From positions 3,027,307-3,091,306 of the forward strand of contig NW_004624795.1 in NCBI RefSeq assembly GCF_000247695.1: a DNA stretch of 64,000 nucleotides. Reading direction: 5' to 3'. Made by a program: the position numbers and the translations under genes. This DNA comes from Heterocephalus glaber (lineage: Eukaryota > Chordata > Mammalia > Rodentia > Bathyergidae). This document shows, in pieces, positions 9,362 through 20,544 of this stretch. Within the stretch, counting starts at the first letter, position 1. The number at the start of each line of letters is the position of its first letter. The notes below the pieces were generated by a model. It had not been told where the DNA came from. It saw nothing but the letters and a program-made list of their open reading frames with translations, and ran no database searches.

Positions 9362-12300
9362 CTGGGGGGGGGGCAGAGGAGAGGCCGTGGGACAAGTGTC
9401 AGGCAGGGTGCCCCCAACCCGAATCCCCCCAGCTGTAGCCCCGGGGACTCACAGAGGGGCCGGCTGCGGTACTTGCGGATTGTCCTCACTTTCTCGGCCA
9501 CTGAGTGCTGCAAGGCGACAGGAGACACCCCCCTGAGAAGGACCCAGGGCGTGCCCCCCCGTACCACACTCTGCTCTGCGCCCCCACTCTGGGGGGCTCT
9601 CTGAGAACGGGGGGCAGGGTACCAGGTGACAGCGAGGCAGCACTGGCCCCCCTGACTGTCAGCATGGCCACACATGGGGGTTGCCACCGAGGTGCCACCG
9701 GGAAGGCAGCGGGTAGGGTACCAGGCAAGCCGAGCACAGGGAGGCGATGGGAGGGGGCGGCTTGCCCCTCCCCAGAGACCCTGGGATTGGCAGCACCATA
9801 CTCACCAGCTTCTCCACATTCACCAAGCCGTCCACCAGGGTCTTGCTGCCCTCATGCAGGAACGTCAGGTCTGGGGAGGGACAATCAGGCACCAGGACTT
9901 GCAGCGTCACAGGGGAGCCTGGAGCCCGGAGATGGGGGGGACAGCGCGTCCCGGGGGGAGGGACAGCGTGTCGGGGGGGGGGAGGGACTTGCTCACCTTT
10001 GAGGATCAGTGGCACGAAGGGGATCATGGGGGGCTTCATCTTGGAGATAACTTCCCGGTAGCTTTTGTGGTTCCGGCAGGGGTCCTAGGGTTCCATGGAA
10101 GAGGGGTCAAGGACACCCAGGCTCCAAGATGTCCCCACCCCTGCCCTGCCTGGACAGACAGGGTGGATGGTGTGTAGCTGGGAGGAGCTAAATGCTGCCC
10201 CTCCCTCCCCCTCCCTGCTTGGGAAGCGGGCGAGGGAAGCAGAAAGCCGGCAGGAACAGGGGTGCAAGACCCAGGGCCGAGGACAGGGGCAAACCCACTC
10301 ACCGTCAGGTTCTCAAATTTGCGGAACAAGTTCTTGAATTTCCCTGGCAGCTTCTGCAGCATTCAGAGGAAGAAGAAGGCCATTAGAGCCGTTCTGAGCA
10401 CCGGGCTGGCAATGCTCAGCATTAGAGGAGCAGAGGGGCAGGTCACCCCTGGAACCCCACCATCCCCACTGAGACTGGGATTCATGCTTTTTGTTTTGTT
10501 TTGGTACCGGGGATCAAACTCAGGACCCTGTGCTTGCAAGGCAGGCAGTGGAACCACTGAGCTAAATCCCTGGCCCTGTTTTGTTTTGTTTTTTGAGACA
10601 GCCTCGCTTATGCAGTTGGGGCTGGCCTCCAACTCCCGGCGATCTTCGTGCCTCAGCCTCCTGAGTGCTGGGATTACACCCGCCCGGCACCACGTCCGGC
10701 TTTTTTACTTTGCAGATCTGAGCAGAGCTGCGTGCTCTGGGCCTGTGCAGCCAGAAGACAGCGCTAGCCCACTCGGCGGCGGCGAAAGGACGCCGAGGAC
10801 CTCGCGGCAGCCCAGGGAATGCAGCCAGCGCCACCCCCCNNNNNNNNNNNNNNNNNNNNNNNNNNNNNNNNNNNNNNNNNNNNNNNNNNNNNNNNNNNNN
10901 NNNNNNNNNNNNNNNNNNNNNNNNNNNNNNNNNNNNNNNNNNNNNNNNNNNNNNNNNNNNNNNNNNNNNNNNNNNNNNNNNNNNNNNNNNNNNNNNNNNN
11001 NNNNNNNNNNNNNNNNNNNNNNNNNNNNNNNNNNNNNNNNNNNNNNNNNNNNNNNNNNNNNNNNNNNNNNNNNNNNNNNNNNNNNNNNNNNNNNCGCCCG
11101 CCCGCCCCGTCCCGCCCCTCACATGGCCGCGATCTTGATGAACTTCTTGAGCAGCTGGGCGCGCTTGCCCGGGGCCTCGCACAGCAGCACCTCAGTGGCC
11201 ACCCAGTGGGTGACCTCGCTGCAGCGCTGCAGCAGCAGCTCCAAGTTGGCTGTCTCGCGCCGGCCGCGCTCCCCGTGGAACACGTAGTCCACGAACTCCA
11301 GCTGCGCCGGGTGCCGACGCGGGGGAGGGACGGGGCGCAGCAGAAAGGACCAAGGTTAGTGCGGTGCCACCATCTTTGTGTTATTATTTGTCTCCTACAT
11401 CATCCGGGCTGGCCTCGAACTTGCCATGACCCTCCTGCCTCAGCCTCCCAAGTGCTGGGATCACAGGTGTGCGCCACCACGCTAGGCAATAGTGAGTATT
11501 TTTTTCTTTTTTTTGAGAAAAGGTCTCACTATGTCGCCCAGGCTGGCCTCAAACTCACAGTGATCCTCCTGCCTCAGCCTCCTGAGTGGTGGGATTACAG
11601 ACGCACCCCACCACACCGGGCTAATAGTGACCATTTGAAAAACACTAACCCTGAGTGAGGTTCTGTGTAAGCAGCATGGGGCCCTGAACCACCCTGCCGG
11701 AGCCCCCTCTGGACCTCTTTGCATGTGGGGACGAAGGCCAGGATGCAGGCCTCCGGGACCAGCTCCCTACCAAGCTGCCTCAGTCACCTCGTGCACACAG
11801 CGGAACAGCTCCCAGTGGAAGGCGGTCAGGTGGTTGGCAACATCCTCAGGCTCCACACGGTGGATCTCCGTGTCTCCCGGAGACACCTGGATCTCCTCAG
11901 GGAGGGGCACCTGGGGGCGGCAAGGCAGGGTGAAGGGCTGCTTGTGGTCCCCTCGGCCCTGCTCCCAGCCAAGACCTTGTGAAAGAGCTTTTGTTTTGAG
12001 ACAGTCTCACTCTGCAGCCTAGGCTGGCTTCGAATCAGAAATCCTCCTGCCTCAGCCTCACGAGTGCTAGGATTACAGGTGTGCCCACCATGCCCAGAAG
12101 GGAAGGTGTTCTTACCAGGGCCTCATAGCTGTCCCGGGTACAGGCAAACAGGTGGCTGTTGATGCCCAGCGTGGTGAAGACGCAGTCCTCGTTGGGCTGC
12201 AACAGGACCTTCTCTGCAGGAGAACGGGATTCAGGCTGGCCCTGGCCCTCTGTACCCGCACACTCAGGCTGTTAGCTCCATCCCCATGCAGAAGCTCCTA

Positions 12301-15300
12301 ACCCCACACTGGCATTCTAGACTAATGAGACTCATTATTTACCTTTGTTTGTTTGGTTTTGTTTTTTGAGACAAGGTCTCGCTATATATCCAGGCTGGCT
12401 TTGAGCTCACTGTGTAGGCCAGGCTGGCCTCACATTCAGAGATCCTCCTGCCTCAGCCTCCTGAGTGCTGGGATTACAGGTGTACATCACCACACAAAAT
12501 TTAGAAGCCAGTCTTGGGCCGGGGATTTAGCTCAGTAGTTCTGCCACCTGCCTCTCAAGTGCAAGGACCCGAGTTCAATCCCCAGTACCAAAAAAAAGAA
12601 AGAAAAAAGAAGCCAGTTTCTATCTCTGCCCAGGGGGCCCTGGCCCCGGTGCCCTCACCTCCTGAGGAGGCCACAGCTACCAGGATGAGGGCCTCCTCTC
12701 GGCCCGCGGGCTCCTCGGAGTACTGAAGCTTCTCAGTCACGGAGCCCAGGATGTCCTGCACAGATGCGGAGAGACGGCTGCGGATGGTCACGTAGGAGTG
12801 GTCGGGCATGTAGACCCGGCAGAAGACTGCAGAGACAGGACAGCGTGGCAGTGGGCCAGGCCCCAGGGGGAGTCCACTTCCGCCCGCCCTGCCCAGGCCT
12901 CCGATGCCCATGCTCACTCTCATCCGACCCCCGGAAGGCCACGCGGGTCTGCAAGCAGGAGTCGATGCGTCGGAAGTGGCGGAAGAGCGGCTTCACCTGC
13001 CTGCTGGGTGGCTGGCTCTCCTCTGGGATCCTGGGACAGACACAGAGGGCATCACTGAGTGCTGCCGGGCACAGGCAGTGCCAGGCAGGTGACAGGAAGT
13101 GGGCATGTTGGAAGTGGGTAAGGATGCCCCAGCTCATTTCAGAGGGTCAGAATTCAGGATGGTGACCCCGTGTGGGACAGCCGCCCCGGCGACCCTAGTC
13201 CAGTGCCACGAATCTTCCCTGACCTTTGTCTCTTTTGGTGGTACTTGAGGTTGAACCCAGGCCCTTTGCACTGAGCTACATTCTCAGCCCATTTGTATTT
13301 TTTATTTTGAAACAAGATCTCACTGAGTCACTAAATTGCCTAGGCTGAGGTCAATCCTGGAATCTTCCTGCCTCAGCCTCCCAAGTGCTGGGATTACAGG
13401 TATGCACCACCATGGCTGGCTGCATGCCTATCTCTCCTGTGAGACGGAAAGCTTTTGAGGACTGTGACTGGTTCTGACTGAAGTTTTATTTCATCCTTCA
13501 GGGGCTAGGACACTGCTGAGCACGAGGTAGGTCGAGGGCTGTCACATGTTAGTAACATTTGCCACCAAGGGCTTCGCAGTCTGGGAGGCAGACGGATTCC
13601 AGCACACGGCTCCTTCCAGCACCAGGCAGGAGGTGTTGGTGATGTGACCAGGGTACAGGACAGTGATCCTGGCATCGGGGACAGAGCCCGCTGTTCGGGG
13701 AAGATCTGGGACACTTTCATGGAGGAGGTGGATCTTGAGGGACAAGAGGAAGAGAAAGGGGTGGGAGGAGGGTGTCTGGGGGAACACACGAAGTTGGGGA
13801 GCACAGAGGTGAGAGGGCAGTGGCTGTACATGGCGTGGCGTGCATAGCGACGTGGGCGATGTTGCAGGCAGAAAGGGAAGGGTGTCGCGCAGTGTGACAA
13901 GTTCTAGGCCAGCCTGAACTACATAGCAAGACCCTGTCTCAAAACACAACCCAAAACTCCACATGGAAGCCCTAAGCCCCCACCGCTCTCACTTCAGCTC
14001 CACCGTCTCCACCAGCTGGTGCAGCCTCAGCGTGTCCTCCCGCAGGTCCTGGTAGAGGGATTCATCCTTCATAATTAGCAGGTACAGCTCCTGGGAGAGG
14101 ACCACAGCAGAGGTGAGGGTGGGGTCTCGTCCCAGGGCCGGGCAGGGCACAGAAACCCAGAGAAGCTGCGGCAGTTGTCTTTTGCTTGCAGGTACCAAGC
14201 TCAAGGACAGTGGCTCCTCCCAAGGGGCCCCTTCTGGCTGCACAGCCTGCCCATCACGGCCCCTTCCCCAGGCCCACCTTGATAATGTGGCCAGCGCCCT
14301 CTTCCTCCTGCAGCAGCCCCTGGTAGGTGTCCAGGAAGTGGAGGAGCATGGCTAGGCAGGCCTGCTTCCGGCCCAGCCCTTCAGGGTCCTCTAGACCCCC
14401 TGCCCGAACAAAGCTGACCCTGAAGTTAAGAAAAAGCCCTAGGCAGGTGGCAGACCGGAGGAAGCTGGGACGGGAGGCAACAGGCAGCTCTGGCCACAGC
14501 CAGCTCATGCCTGGTAAAGCTGCATCTGAGAATACACTGCCGGGGCCCATCCAACCTTGGGCAGCCCAGGGCATGGAGCTCACTGTGCAGCCCATGAACC
14601 CAACTTTACCTCGAGTGGGGCCTGACATTGCTAAGACGGTCTGTGATATTCTTACTCAGTGGCCTTGTGTTTACAACTAGGTTCTAAAATAACTCATCGA
14701 AGCCGGGTGTGGTGATGCCCGCCTGTAATCCCAGCACGCTACAGGCTGAGGCAGAGGGATCACCGAGAGTTTGAGGCCAGCCTGGGCTACATAGTGAGAC
14801 TCTGTCTCAATAAAAAAATGAAAAATTACTAACTAAATAAACTCAGTGTGAGGCTGTATGCTTGCAAGGGTCCCCAGGACCAGGCCAGTGAGTGGTGTGG
14901 CTCGGGCAGACCCTATGAGGCACAGCCACACCCTGGTGTGGGTGTTGTGCCCTGTGATAGCTCAGCTGGCATGCAGATGTTTACCACAGTACCTCAGTGT
15001 GCAACAGCACCCCCTCCCATGTATACAGGCCTAGGTGTCACAGGGCCTAAGGACTCGCACCTGCCACAGCGCTGACCTTATGGCTGGCAGCACAGGGGCA
15101 GCACGGCATGGGCCCTTTTATAGGAGAAGCTGGGACCCCACACACCCTGTGAGTAGGAAAGTTGGGTGTGTTTTCTACGGGTGCACATGGGCCTGGCATC
15201 ACCTGTAGGGTGCAGGGTGGACCCTCTCCCGGCCTCCCCTTTTCGAAGCTCCAGGAAAGGATATTACTGGTGCAGTGCCTGCAGGAATTTCTCCGTCGGG

Positions 15301-15483
15301 AGGAAGAGGGAGTGGGTGAGGACAATGTCATCGAGCAGGATATCTGTGGAGATTAGTGGGTGCTGCAGATGTCGGGGGCCACCCAGTACCCCTTTCTTGC
15401 CACCAAGGCCAAGTTCTCTTCAGCCAGGCTGGAGCCGTGGCCACCTGCCCCGTCATGATCTGAACACATGTGCGTGTGTGCGG

Positions 15484-15533
<50 letters not shown>

Positions 15534-18289
15534 GAGAACGGGAGGGTGAAGGTTCTGGGCAGCCGCTGCGGGGGTGGGGCTGGCAGCTGCCAGGCAGCTG
15601 GGGGAAGGGGGCGTCTTTGATGGCCAGGCACTTTCCTCTGCAGGGTGGCGGGAGCTGGGCACTGCCCCTGAATACAGGAGGAGCCCAAGTGTCTCTAGAC
15701 ACATGCACAGACACTAGGGTCAGCGGTGCACCTGTATGTGCGTGCATCCTCCCTCCCTACTCCCCATCTCCCAGCCTTGCCTTTGGACAGAGCAGGTGGG
15801 AACCAGCCCCAGTAAAGGGAAAAGGAGTGACTGCCCTCTTTGATCTCAGAGCCAGGCTCGAAGGCCTTTAAGGATGGCAGGTGGCGGGAGGGGCTCTCCT
15901 CACCTCCCTTCCCCTCAGCACCCCTGTCTGGGCCTGGCTCAGCCAGTCAGCCAGGTACAAGGTCGCCCTGACTTGCAGCCAGCCCCAGGGTGGGGCAGGG
16001 CCGCCTGGCACTCGCAGGCAGGCAGGGCACAGGGACGGAGCCAGGTGTCTCTGCTAGGACAGGTTAGGGCCAGGTCCCCAGGTGCTGCTCCAGGCACAAC
16101 CCAGGCTTCTGCCACCCCATGGCCAACCAATTCTAGCTGTGGAGGTAGAGGAGAACCAACTGGCGATCGTCTCCATCAACTATCTCATGTCACAAAGGAG
16201 AAACCGAGGCTTCAAGGTGGAAGAACTGAGACATCTGAGTCTGTTCTTTCCTCAGTGTGCCCAAAGCAAGCAGAGGGTCAGGGGGCCTGCCCAGACCTCT
16301 GGGAGGCTCCGACCTTCTGGAAGTCCCTCTTCCCACACACCCAAGGAAACCAACAGAGCATGAGTGACACCGGGACCCCCAGAATGGCGATTAGCTTCTC
16401 ACTCCCTCTGGGACTGGTTCGGGGTTTACCAAACTAGTTTCTTTGAGGTTCCAGCTCCCAAGCCTGATAATATGTGGGGATAATCAATACAGGAGTCTTC
16501 TGTCCTCCCAGGGGACACTGAGAATCCCTGGCACCAGGCCTTGAAGGAAGGGAAGACAGATCCCTTTCCCTGTGTGCCCAGAACAGGCCCCAGCTCCTTG
16601 GGCAGCAGGGAGCCTGACACCCTTCAAAACCTCTTCCCCAATGCAAATTCACGGGTGGGAGAGCAGAGGCAGAGCGAGGGAAGAGGGACGAAGGGCAGAA
16701 GTGGGGAGATGCTGATATGGGGGCTATGGTTTGGCGTCTGTCTCTTCCAAAGCAGGCTTTGGTCCAAGGCACAGCCTCTCCGGGGAATGTGTCATAGAGA
16801 CAGAGGGTGTGTGGTGTAGGCGGGAAGTTACGGTTAGGAGAGCTGTGTGTGTCTGATATTTTTCTAATTAAATCTGAAAGGTGTCAGCTCCCCAGGGCAA
16901 CTACAGCCTCCGCCAAAGGAAAGGACCCAGACTTTCCTTGAGAAAAATCTTTGGGAGTGGTGCCCTACCTGAACACCTAAGTGGGGGTTCCATGCAGAGG
17001 GCTAAGAGCAAAGGCTAAAACCCCTCATCATCAGGGTTTCAACGAGGGTCCCCCAAGCTCAAAGCCTCCTGGGTTACTGCAATGCCTTGAACTAGACCTA
17101 GAGATCCCCGGGTCTCTACATTAGTGCTAAGCAACTTGGGGCCTGGGTTGCCTTACAGCCCCCTTGGCAGGGTGCCGTGGGAGGGGAGAAATAGCATTGT
17201 TTAGGAAAACACCTCTCAGGGTGTGGTTCTACTTTCTAAAGAGGCCGGTGCTGCAAGGGAGGAGATGGAAAGGCCCAGACCCCCCTGATGCTGCGCAGCC
17301 CTGATGCCATCCCCCCTTCCTCACGAGCGCCCTCCCCCACCCAAGGACAGCGAATCCCTCTGCCTGGGCTCTTTGCCTGTCCATGCTGTCCCCCAAGCAG
17401 CCTGGCCTGGGCCCTCCGCCTCCACACAGCCGGGGCTTGGGTCAGGCCTGCGGCCTTGAGCTCGTCTGAGGGTGGCACGAGGTGCTTTGCACACTTCCAT
17501 TTCAGCGTGTCAGGACCTGACTTTGGGGCACAGGCGTCAGAGACTCACTGGGGACTATGGCTAAAATGTTCAGCGGAGAGCAAGGGCGGCTAAAGGAGAG
17601 GAAGGAGGCCGAGTTTCCTCCTTGGAGGGGCAGTGGGCACTGTCGCTCCTCCCCTGGGGGGTCTGTGGCCCTGCTCGGCCCCTACCACACTGTGGGGACC
17701 CCTCAACCCCACCCCAGGCTCCAGCACTGGCGCCACCCCCTCTCCAAGGGCATGAAGGGGGCATGAAGGGCCCCGCTGTGTTCGGCCGACACACCTTACC
17801 TGAGGTGCCGCTGTCCCTGGTGGCCCCGCCAGCCAGGCGCTCCAGGACCCGGTCCAGAAGGTGCTCGGGCCGCTCGGGGGCACCCAGGGGGGCCCAGGGG
17901 GGTGAAGTCAGGAGCTCACCCGGGGACAGCTCGTCGGAGGAATAGGAGGATGGGGAGCGCAGGGGGCCCGGCACTTCCTCCAGCTGCAGCCAGCAGGGCC
18001 CCCCGCCGCCCGGGTCCTCTGCCACCCCCGCCAGCTCGGCCCCGTCTTCCTCCGCGGGCGGCTCCAGCCCCGGCTCGGCGGGGGGCTCGCGCAGGAAAGC
18101 GGGGAGCAGCAGGCGGGACACGCTCTGACGCCTCTGCAGCGCCCGCAGCCCCCCAGGGGGACCCCCGCCCCCGCCCGGACCCCCGCCCCCGCCGGGCCCC
18201 CCACCTGGACCCCCGCCGGGCCCCTCGGCCACCGCGCGCCCCGCCAGCTGCGACGTCTGCTTCTTCAGGAATTTCTCCAGCGGCTTCAT
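9237..18289 (-). CDS. RAPGEFL1: Rap guanine nucleotide exchange factor-like 1
   Basis: Fourteen coding exons are visible; one is lost in the gap at 10840-11094. Joined, they match vertebrate RAPGEFL1 (Link-GEFII) from the N terminus MKPLEKFLKKQTSQLAG to the C terminus YKLEANSQ. All phases close, and a 91-nt missing exon would give about 652 residues (human about 662). The N-terminal ~160 residues are Gly/Pro-rich and low complexity. An REM-like helical region (LLDDIVLTHSLFLP) spans exons 2-4. A ubiquitin-like RA-type fold (VYMPDHSYVTIRSRLSASVQ) is in exon 6. The C-terminal RasGEF/CDC25-like domain begins near FRCVHE and runs through exons 8-15. The family acts as, or resembles, an exchange factor for Rap GTPases at membranes; catalytic activity of this member is not shown by sequence. 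The start lies at 18289, in a CpG island. Intron 2 is of U12 type. Confidence 0.95.
9453..9507 (-). CDS. RAPGEFL1: RAPGEFL1 coding exon 14
   Basis: 55 nt encoding HSVAEKVRTIRKYRSRPL plus T of a Cys codon. Acceptor TTGCAG, donor GTGAGT. Confidence 0.93.
9806..9870 (-). CDS. RAPGEFL1: RAPGEFL1 coding exon 13
   Basis: 65 nt encoding DLTFLHEGSKTLVDGLVNVE-KL. Acceptor CCCAG, donor GTGAGT. Confidence 0.93.
9997..10084 (-). CDS. RAPGEFL1: RAPGEFL1 coding exon 12
   Basis: 88 nt encoding DPCRNHKSYREVISKMKPPM to VPLILK; the RasGEF domain continues. Acceptor CCTAG, donor GTGAGC. Confidence 0.93.
10303..10353 (-). CDS. RAPGEFL1: RAPGEFL1 coding exon 11
   Basis: 51 nt encoding KLPGKFKNLFRKFENLT, in phase 0 at both ends. 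Acceptor CTGCAG, donor GTGAGT. Confidence 0.92.
10840..11094. other. assembly gap (255 N) hiding RAPGEFL1 exon 10
   Basis: The run of N falls between exons encoding ..FIKIAA(M) and KLPGKF. Family members have about 30 residues here. An exon of 91 nt would restore the phase and fits within the gap. Confidence 0.9.
11123..11301 (-). CDS. RAPGEFL1: RAPGEFL1 coding exon 9
   Basis: 179 nt encoding LEFVDYVFHGERGRRETANL to KKFIKIAA plus AT of the next codon. Donor GTGAGGGG lies 28 nt from the assembly gap. Confidence 0.92.
11788..11910 (-). CDS. RAPGEFL1: RAPGEFL1 coding exon 8
   Basis: 123 nt encoding VPLPEEIQVSPGDTEIHRVE to ELFRCVHE, the entry to the RasGEF domain. The donor GTGACTG is weaker than the others. 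Confidence 0.92.
12116..12213 (-). CDS. RAPGEFL1: RAPGEFL1 coding exon 7
   Basis: 98 nt encoding EKVLLQP.EDCVFT.LGINS to RDSYEAL. Acceptor CTGCAG, donor GTAAGAA. Confidence 0.93.
12659..12826 (-). CDS. RAPGEFL1: RAPGEFL1 coding exon 6
   Basis: 168 nt encoding the ubiquitin-like RA-type segment IFCRVYMPDHSYVTIRSRLS to ILVAVASSG. Acceptor CTGCAG, donor GTGAGGG. Confidence 0.93.
12918..13030 (-). CDS. RAPGEFL1: RAPGEFL1 coding exon 5
   Basis: 113 nt encoding IPEESQPPSRQVKPLFRHFR to RVAFRGSDE. Acceptor TCCCAG, donor GTGAGCA. Confidence 0.93.
13993..14090 (-). CDS. RAPGEFL1: RAPGEFL1 coding exon 4
   Basis: 98 nt encoding ELYLLIMKDESLYQDLREDT and on to VETVEL plus AA of a Lys codon. Acceptor CCCAG, donor GTGAGAG. 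Confidence 0.93.
14278..14413 (-). CDS. RAPGEFL1: RAPGEFL1 coding exon 3
   Basis: 136 nt encoding FVRAGGLEDPEGLGRKQACL through EEEGAGHIIK. Donor GTGGGC. Confidence 0.93.
14414..15264 (-). other. RAPGEFL1: U12-type (AT-AG) intron 2 of RAPGEFL1
   Basis: The 5' splice site reads ATATCCTTT, matching the minor-spliceosome consensus. The branch site TTCTTAAC lies close to the 3' end, with the second A 12 nt before the terminal CAG, inside the 10-16 nt window of U12 introns. Joining here gives TA+C = Tyr followed by FVRAGG, as in the protein family. Using the nearer AG (TTCAG/GGTCAG) would create an in-frame stop. There is no GT donor that preserves the frame. Confidence 0.88.
15265..15343 (-). CDS. 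RAPGEFL1: RAPGEFL1 coding exon 2
   Basis: 79 nt encoding ILLDDIVLTHSLFLP..HQ and two bases of a Tyr codon. The acceptor is a normal CACAG. The donor is ATATCCTTT, the U12-type consensus, not GT. Confidence 0.93.
15344..17799 (-). other. RAPGEFL1: RAPGEFL1 intron 1
   Basis: 2.46 kb of mostly unique GC-rich intron, notably poor in SINEs compared with the rest of the window. It holds the CA repeat at 15487-15531 and no recognisable gene. Sparse repeats suggest regulatory constraint, but that is inference. Confidence 0.7.
15487..15531. repeat. (CA)n microsatellite
   Basis: About 22 uninterrupted CA dinucleotides in RAPGEFL1 intron 1. Confidence 0.98.
17800..18289 (-). CDS. RAPGEFL1: RAPGEFL1 coding exon 1
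   Basis: 490 nt. Start codon at 18289-18287; donor GTAAGG at the left edge. It encodes the Gly/Pro-rich N terminus, ending ERLAGGATRDSGTS plus the first base of an Asp codon. An in-frame upstream ATG at 18475 exists, but the residues it would add do not resemble the family. Confidence 0.93.
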
Positions 18290-18740
18290 GCCCCCCCCGC
18301 CCCTCTCCCGGGGGCCGCCGGGGGACCCAGGTGTTCCGGGCGCGGGCGGGGGGGGGGCGGGGACCCGGTGTTCCGGGCCGGAGGCGCAGGGCGCAGGGCT
18401 GCGCCAGGCACCGGAGCGGGGCAGGGTGGCCGAGGCTCGCTGGCCAGAGCCCGGGGCCGGGGCCGCAGGTGCCAAAGGACGCGCGCTCTCAGCGAGCCCC
18501 CATGCCGAGGGCGCGCGGGCTGCAGGGCCGGCGCCGGCTCTGCGCTTCGGGCCGAGCTGCGGCAGCGAAGGAGCGGGAGGAGCGCAGCGTGGGAGGACGC
18601 GGCGGCGGCTGCGCTCCCGGCCCCAGGAAGGTGGCAGAGCCCAGACCGCGCCCCCTTCCCGAGGCCCCGCCCTTTAGGGAAACCACGCCCCGTCGTGGCT
18701 CCGCCCCCGGATCGCGCCAGACTTGAAGTTGGGCGGCAGG
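17800..18740 (-). promoter_or_regulatory. RAPGEFL1: CpG island, RAPGEFL1 promoter and exon 1
   Basis: Very GC- and CpG-rich from coding exon 1 to about 18.74 kb, with GC-box/KLF-like sites (CCACGCCCC, CCGCCCCC at about 18684-18712). No TATA box seen. Transcription probably starts between 18.5 and 18.72 kb on the minus strand. Confidence 0.75.
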
Positions 18741-19808
18741 ACGGACCTGCGAGGGTCGCTGTTTGGGGCTTGGGTTCAGGGCTGGCGCAGAAATGAAGGG
18801 CAAAGGCGAGGGAGCTGCTTAGCAATGGAAAAGGATGACTTAGGGGATGACGGGGGTGCTTAGCGTTGTTTCCAAGAGCCGGGGCAGGTCTGTGGCCTGC
18901 AGGGGGCTCATCTGTGCCCCGGTGAGGCTGCCCCCCTGCACCTTCACTAACCACGCGGGAATATGTGGCCTTTCTCTTCCTTCCGTGAGGGCTGCGAGGC
19001 CTCTCAGGGACGGACATTGGCACCGGGGGCGGTGCCCATCTGCCCTCTCCAGCAGGGCAGAGTAGGTGGTGCAGGGCTGGCCTGTGAAGCAGGTACTGGC
19101 AGGTAGAGAGAAGCAGGTTGTGGCAGGTCTTGGGGTGAGAAGAGATAGTACGCAGAGGGGAGGAGACTGAGCAGGGGGAAGCAGGGCCACAAGATGGGTG
19201 ACAAGTGCCCCGGAACTGCCACTGGACATCACCAATCAGAGCCGGTGCACACCACCCTAGTGTGGGAAAAACGGTGCCGAGTTGGGATTCCAAGCCACCC
19301 TCTGATGCCCATGCCCACAGCAGTGTGTCCCTAAGGGTGCTCTGCCCAGGAGGAGGGGATGGAGACATGGGGTGAACACACCCAGGCCCGAGGTGGGTTG
19401 AGGCTCCTTCGGAGCCCCGCCCGGTCATGGTGCACCAGCCAGGTGCGGACGGGAACGCTAATTGCTGGGAGTGGCTGCAGAACTGACAGGGTGTGCACTA
19501 CCCTGTGACTCGTATGTGTGCTTCTCTGGACCCATGTGTGCTAGAGCAAGTGTTCACAAACGAAGCTTTGCACACCCATCTGTGGATTTGGAGAGGGGAC
19601 AACAGAGAGCTCCAGCCAATCATGGCTAACAAGGTAGATCTGAGGTCAGCTTCCTGGGCTGCCTTTACGGGACACCCCAGTGTTCCTGGAGTTGAAGGGT
19701 GATGCTGGCTGGAGTGGCTTGGAGCTGCCCAGGTAGCATTTTGTGAACCGAACAGGAAGAGGGGAGGGCTTCTCAACCAGCACATGCCACAGCTACCAGA
19801 TTAAGCTT

Positions 19809-19822
19809 GTTGCCTTGGTAAC
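19809..19822 (+). promoter_or_regulatory. RFX X-box-like motif (copy 1)
   Basis: GTTGCCTTGGTAAC, close to the RFX X-box GTTGCCATGGCAAC. It lies about 1.1 kb upstream of the RAPGEFL1 promoter and is the exact reverse complement of the site at 20545-20558. Confidence 0.5.
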
Positions 19823-20544
19823 CTCCTCTCTGGGCAGGATTTGGGATTGTCATTAGGGAGGGGGAAGAATTGGGGAGTGTGGGGGCAGTGCGAGCTGGAA
19901 ATAAAAGGGACTGAGACTTCTGGAAACTAAAAGCTTTGGGTACAGGACTCGAGGACCCCTCTAACTACTCAAGGGCAGCAGGCGGTCACTGAGTTTGAGA
20001 GCTTTCATCAGGGGGAACCAGCATGTCCTCCTGTGCCCTGGAATCGAAGGGAAGCTTTCCAGAAACCCTGATGCCCAGGCCCCATCCCAGATCAGTGAGA
20101 TGAGGCATCCAAGGCAGGCCCAAGGCTTAGGTATTTTGAACAGCTTCCCAGGTGGCTCCAATGGCCAGCGTTGAACACCACTGCCCTGGGGGAGCGGCCC
20201 AGGCCAAGTAGGGTGCAGATGCTGGGAGATTCCAAGTCCTTGCTGTTCTGAGTTGCCCAAAGATAGGAGGCCTGTGTGCCAGCCTGGAGGGTGAGGGTTG
20301 GCAGGGGACCTGTGGGCATATGGGAGAAATAAAAGGTAGGGTGATAGGAATTACAACTGTGAGGAGCCCAGCCAGAGGCTCTGACGGGCAGCCCCACCCT
20401 GGCTTTCTACAGGTGATTGGGCAGGGTCATCTAAGGCCCATCTGACTGCCCTTCCCTCCCCTTCTTTCTGCCCACCGAAAGGCAGGTTGGGAGGGAAGAG
20501 AACCTGGGGGCTTTGCTGAGCCTGAGCTTCTTCTTGATGAGCTG

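Larger units (their letters stand above)
10503..12600. repeat. SINEs in RAPGEFL1 introns (5' part of block)
   Basis: ID-like: 10503-10577 (minus) and 12516-12593 (plus); the latter is flanked by the direct repeat AGAAGCCAGT. B1-like: 10590-10700 (minus), 11385-11490 (minus), 11505-11625 (minus), 11995-12095 (minus) and 12366-12500 (minus). They lie between exons and do not interrupt coding sequence. Confidence 0.8.
13300..14815. repeat. SINEs in RAPGEFL1 introns (middle)
   Basis: B1-like copies at about 13300-13425 (minus), 13892-13945 (plus, 3' fragment) and 14702-14810 (plus). Intron sequence at 13440-13890 is unique with no gene seen. Confidence 0.75.

Noticed and set aside
8569..9687. 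372-codon minus-strand frame
   Set aside because: It runs through RAPGEFL1 exons 14-15 and introns in a wrong phase and on into the 3' UTR.
10262..11287. long plus-strand frame through a gap
   Set aside because: It is antisense to RAPGEFL1 exons and opened by N bases.
14414..14430. alternative acceptor at TTCAG 6 nt upstream for RAPGEFL1 intron 2
   Set aside because: It gives an in-frame TAG and loses the conserved Tyr-Phe-Val join.
15470..15871. frame with a Thr-His repeat
   Set aside because: It is a translation of the (CA)n microsatellite.
18290..19428. 380-codon minus-strand frame upstream of RAPGEFL1
   Set aside because: A different frame from MKPLEKF; it spans the promoter CpG island and has low-complexity composition with no family resemblance.
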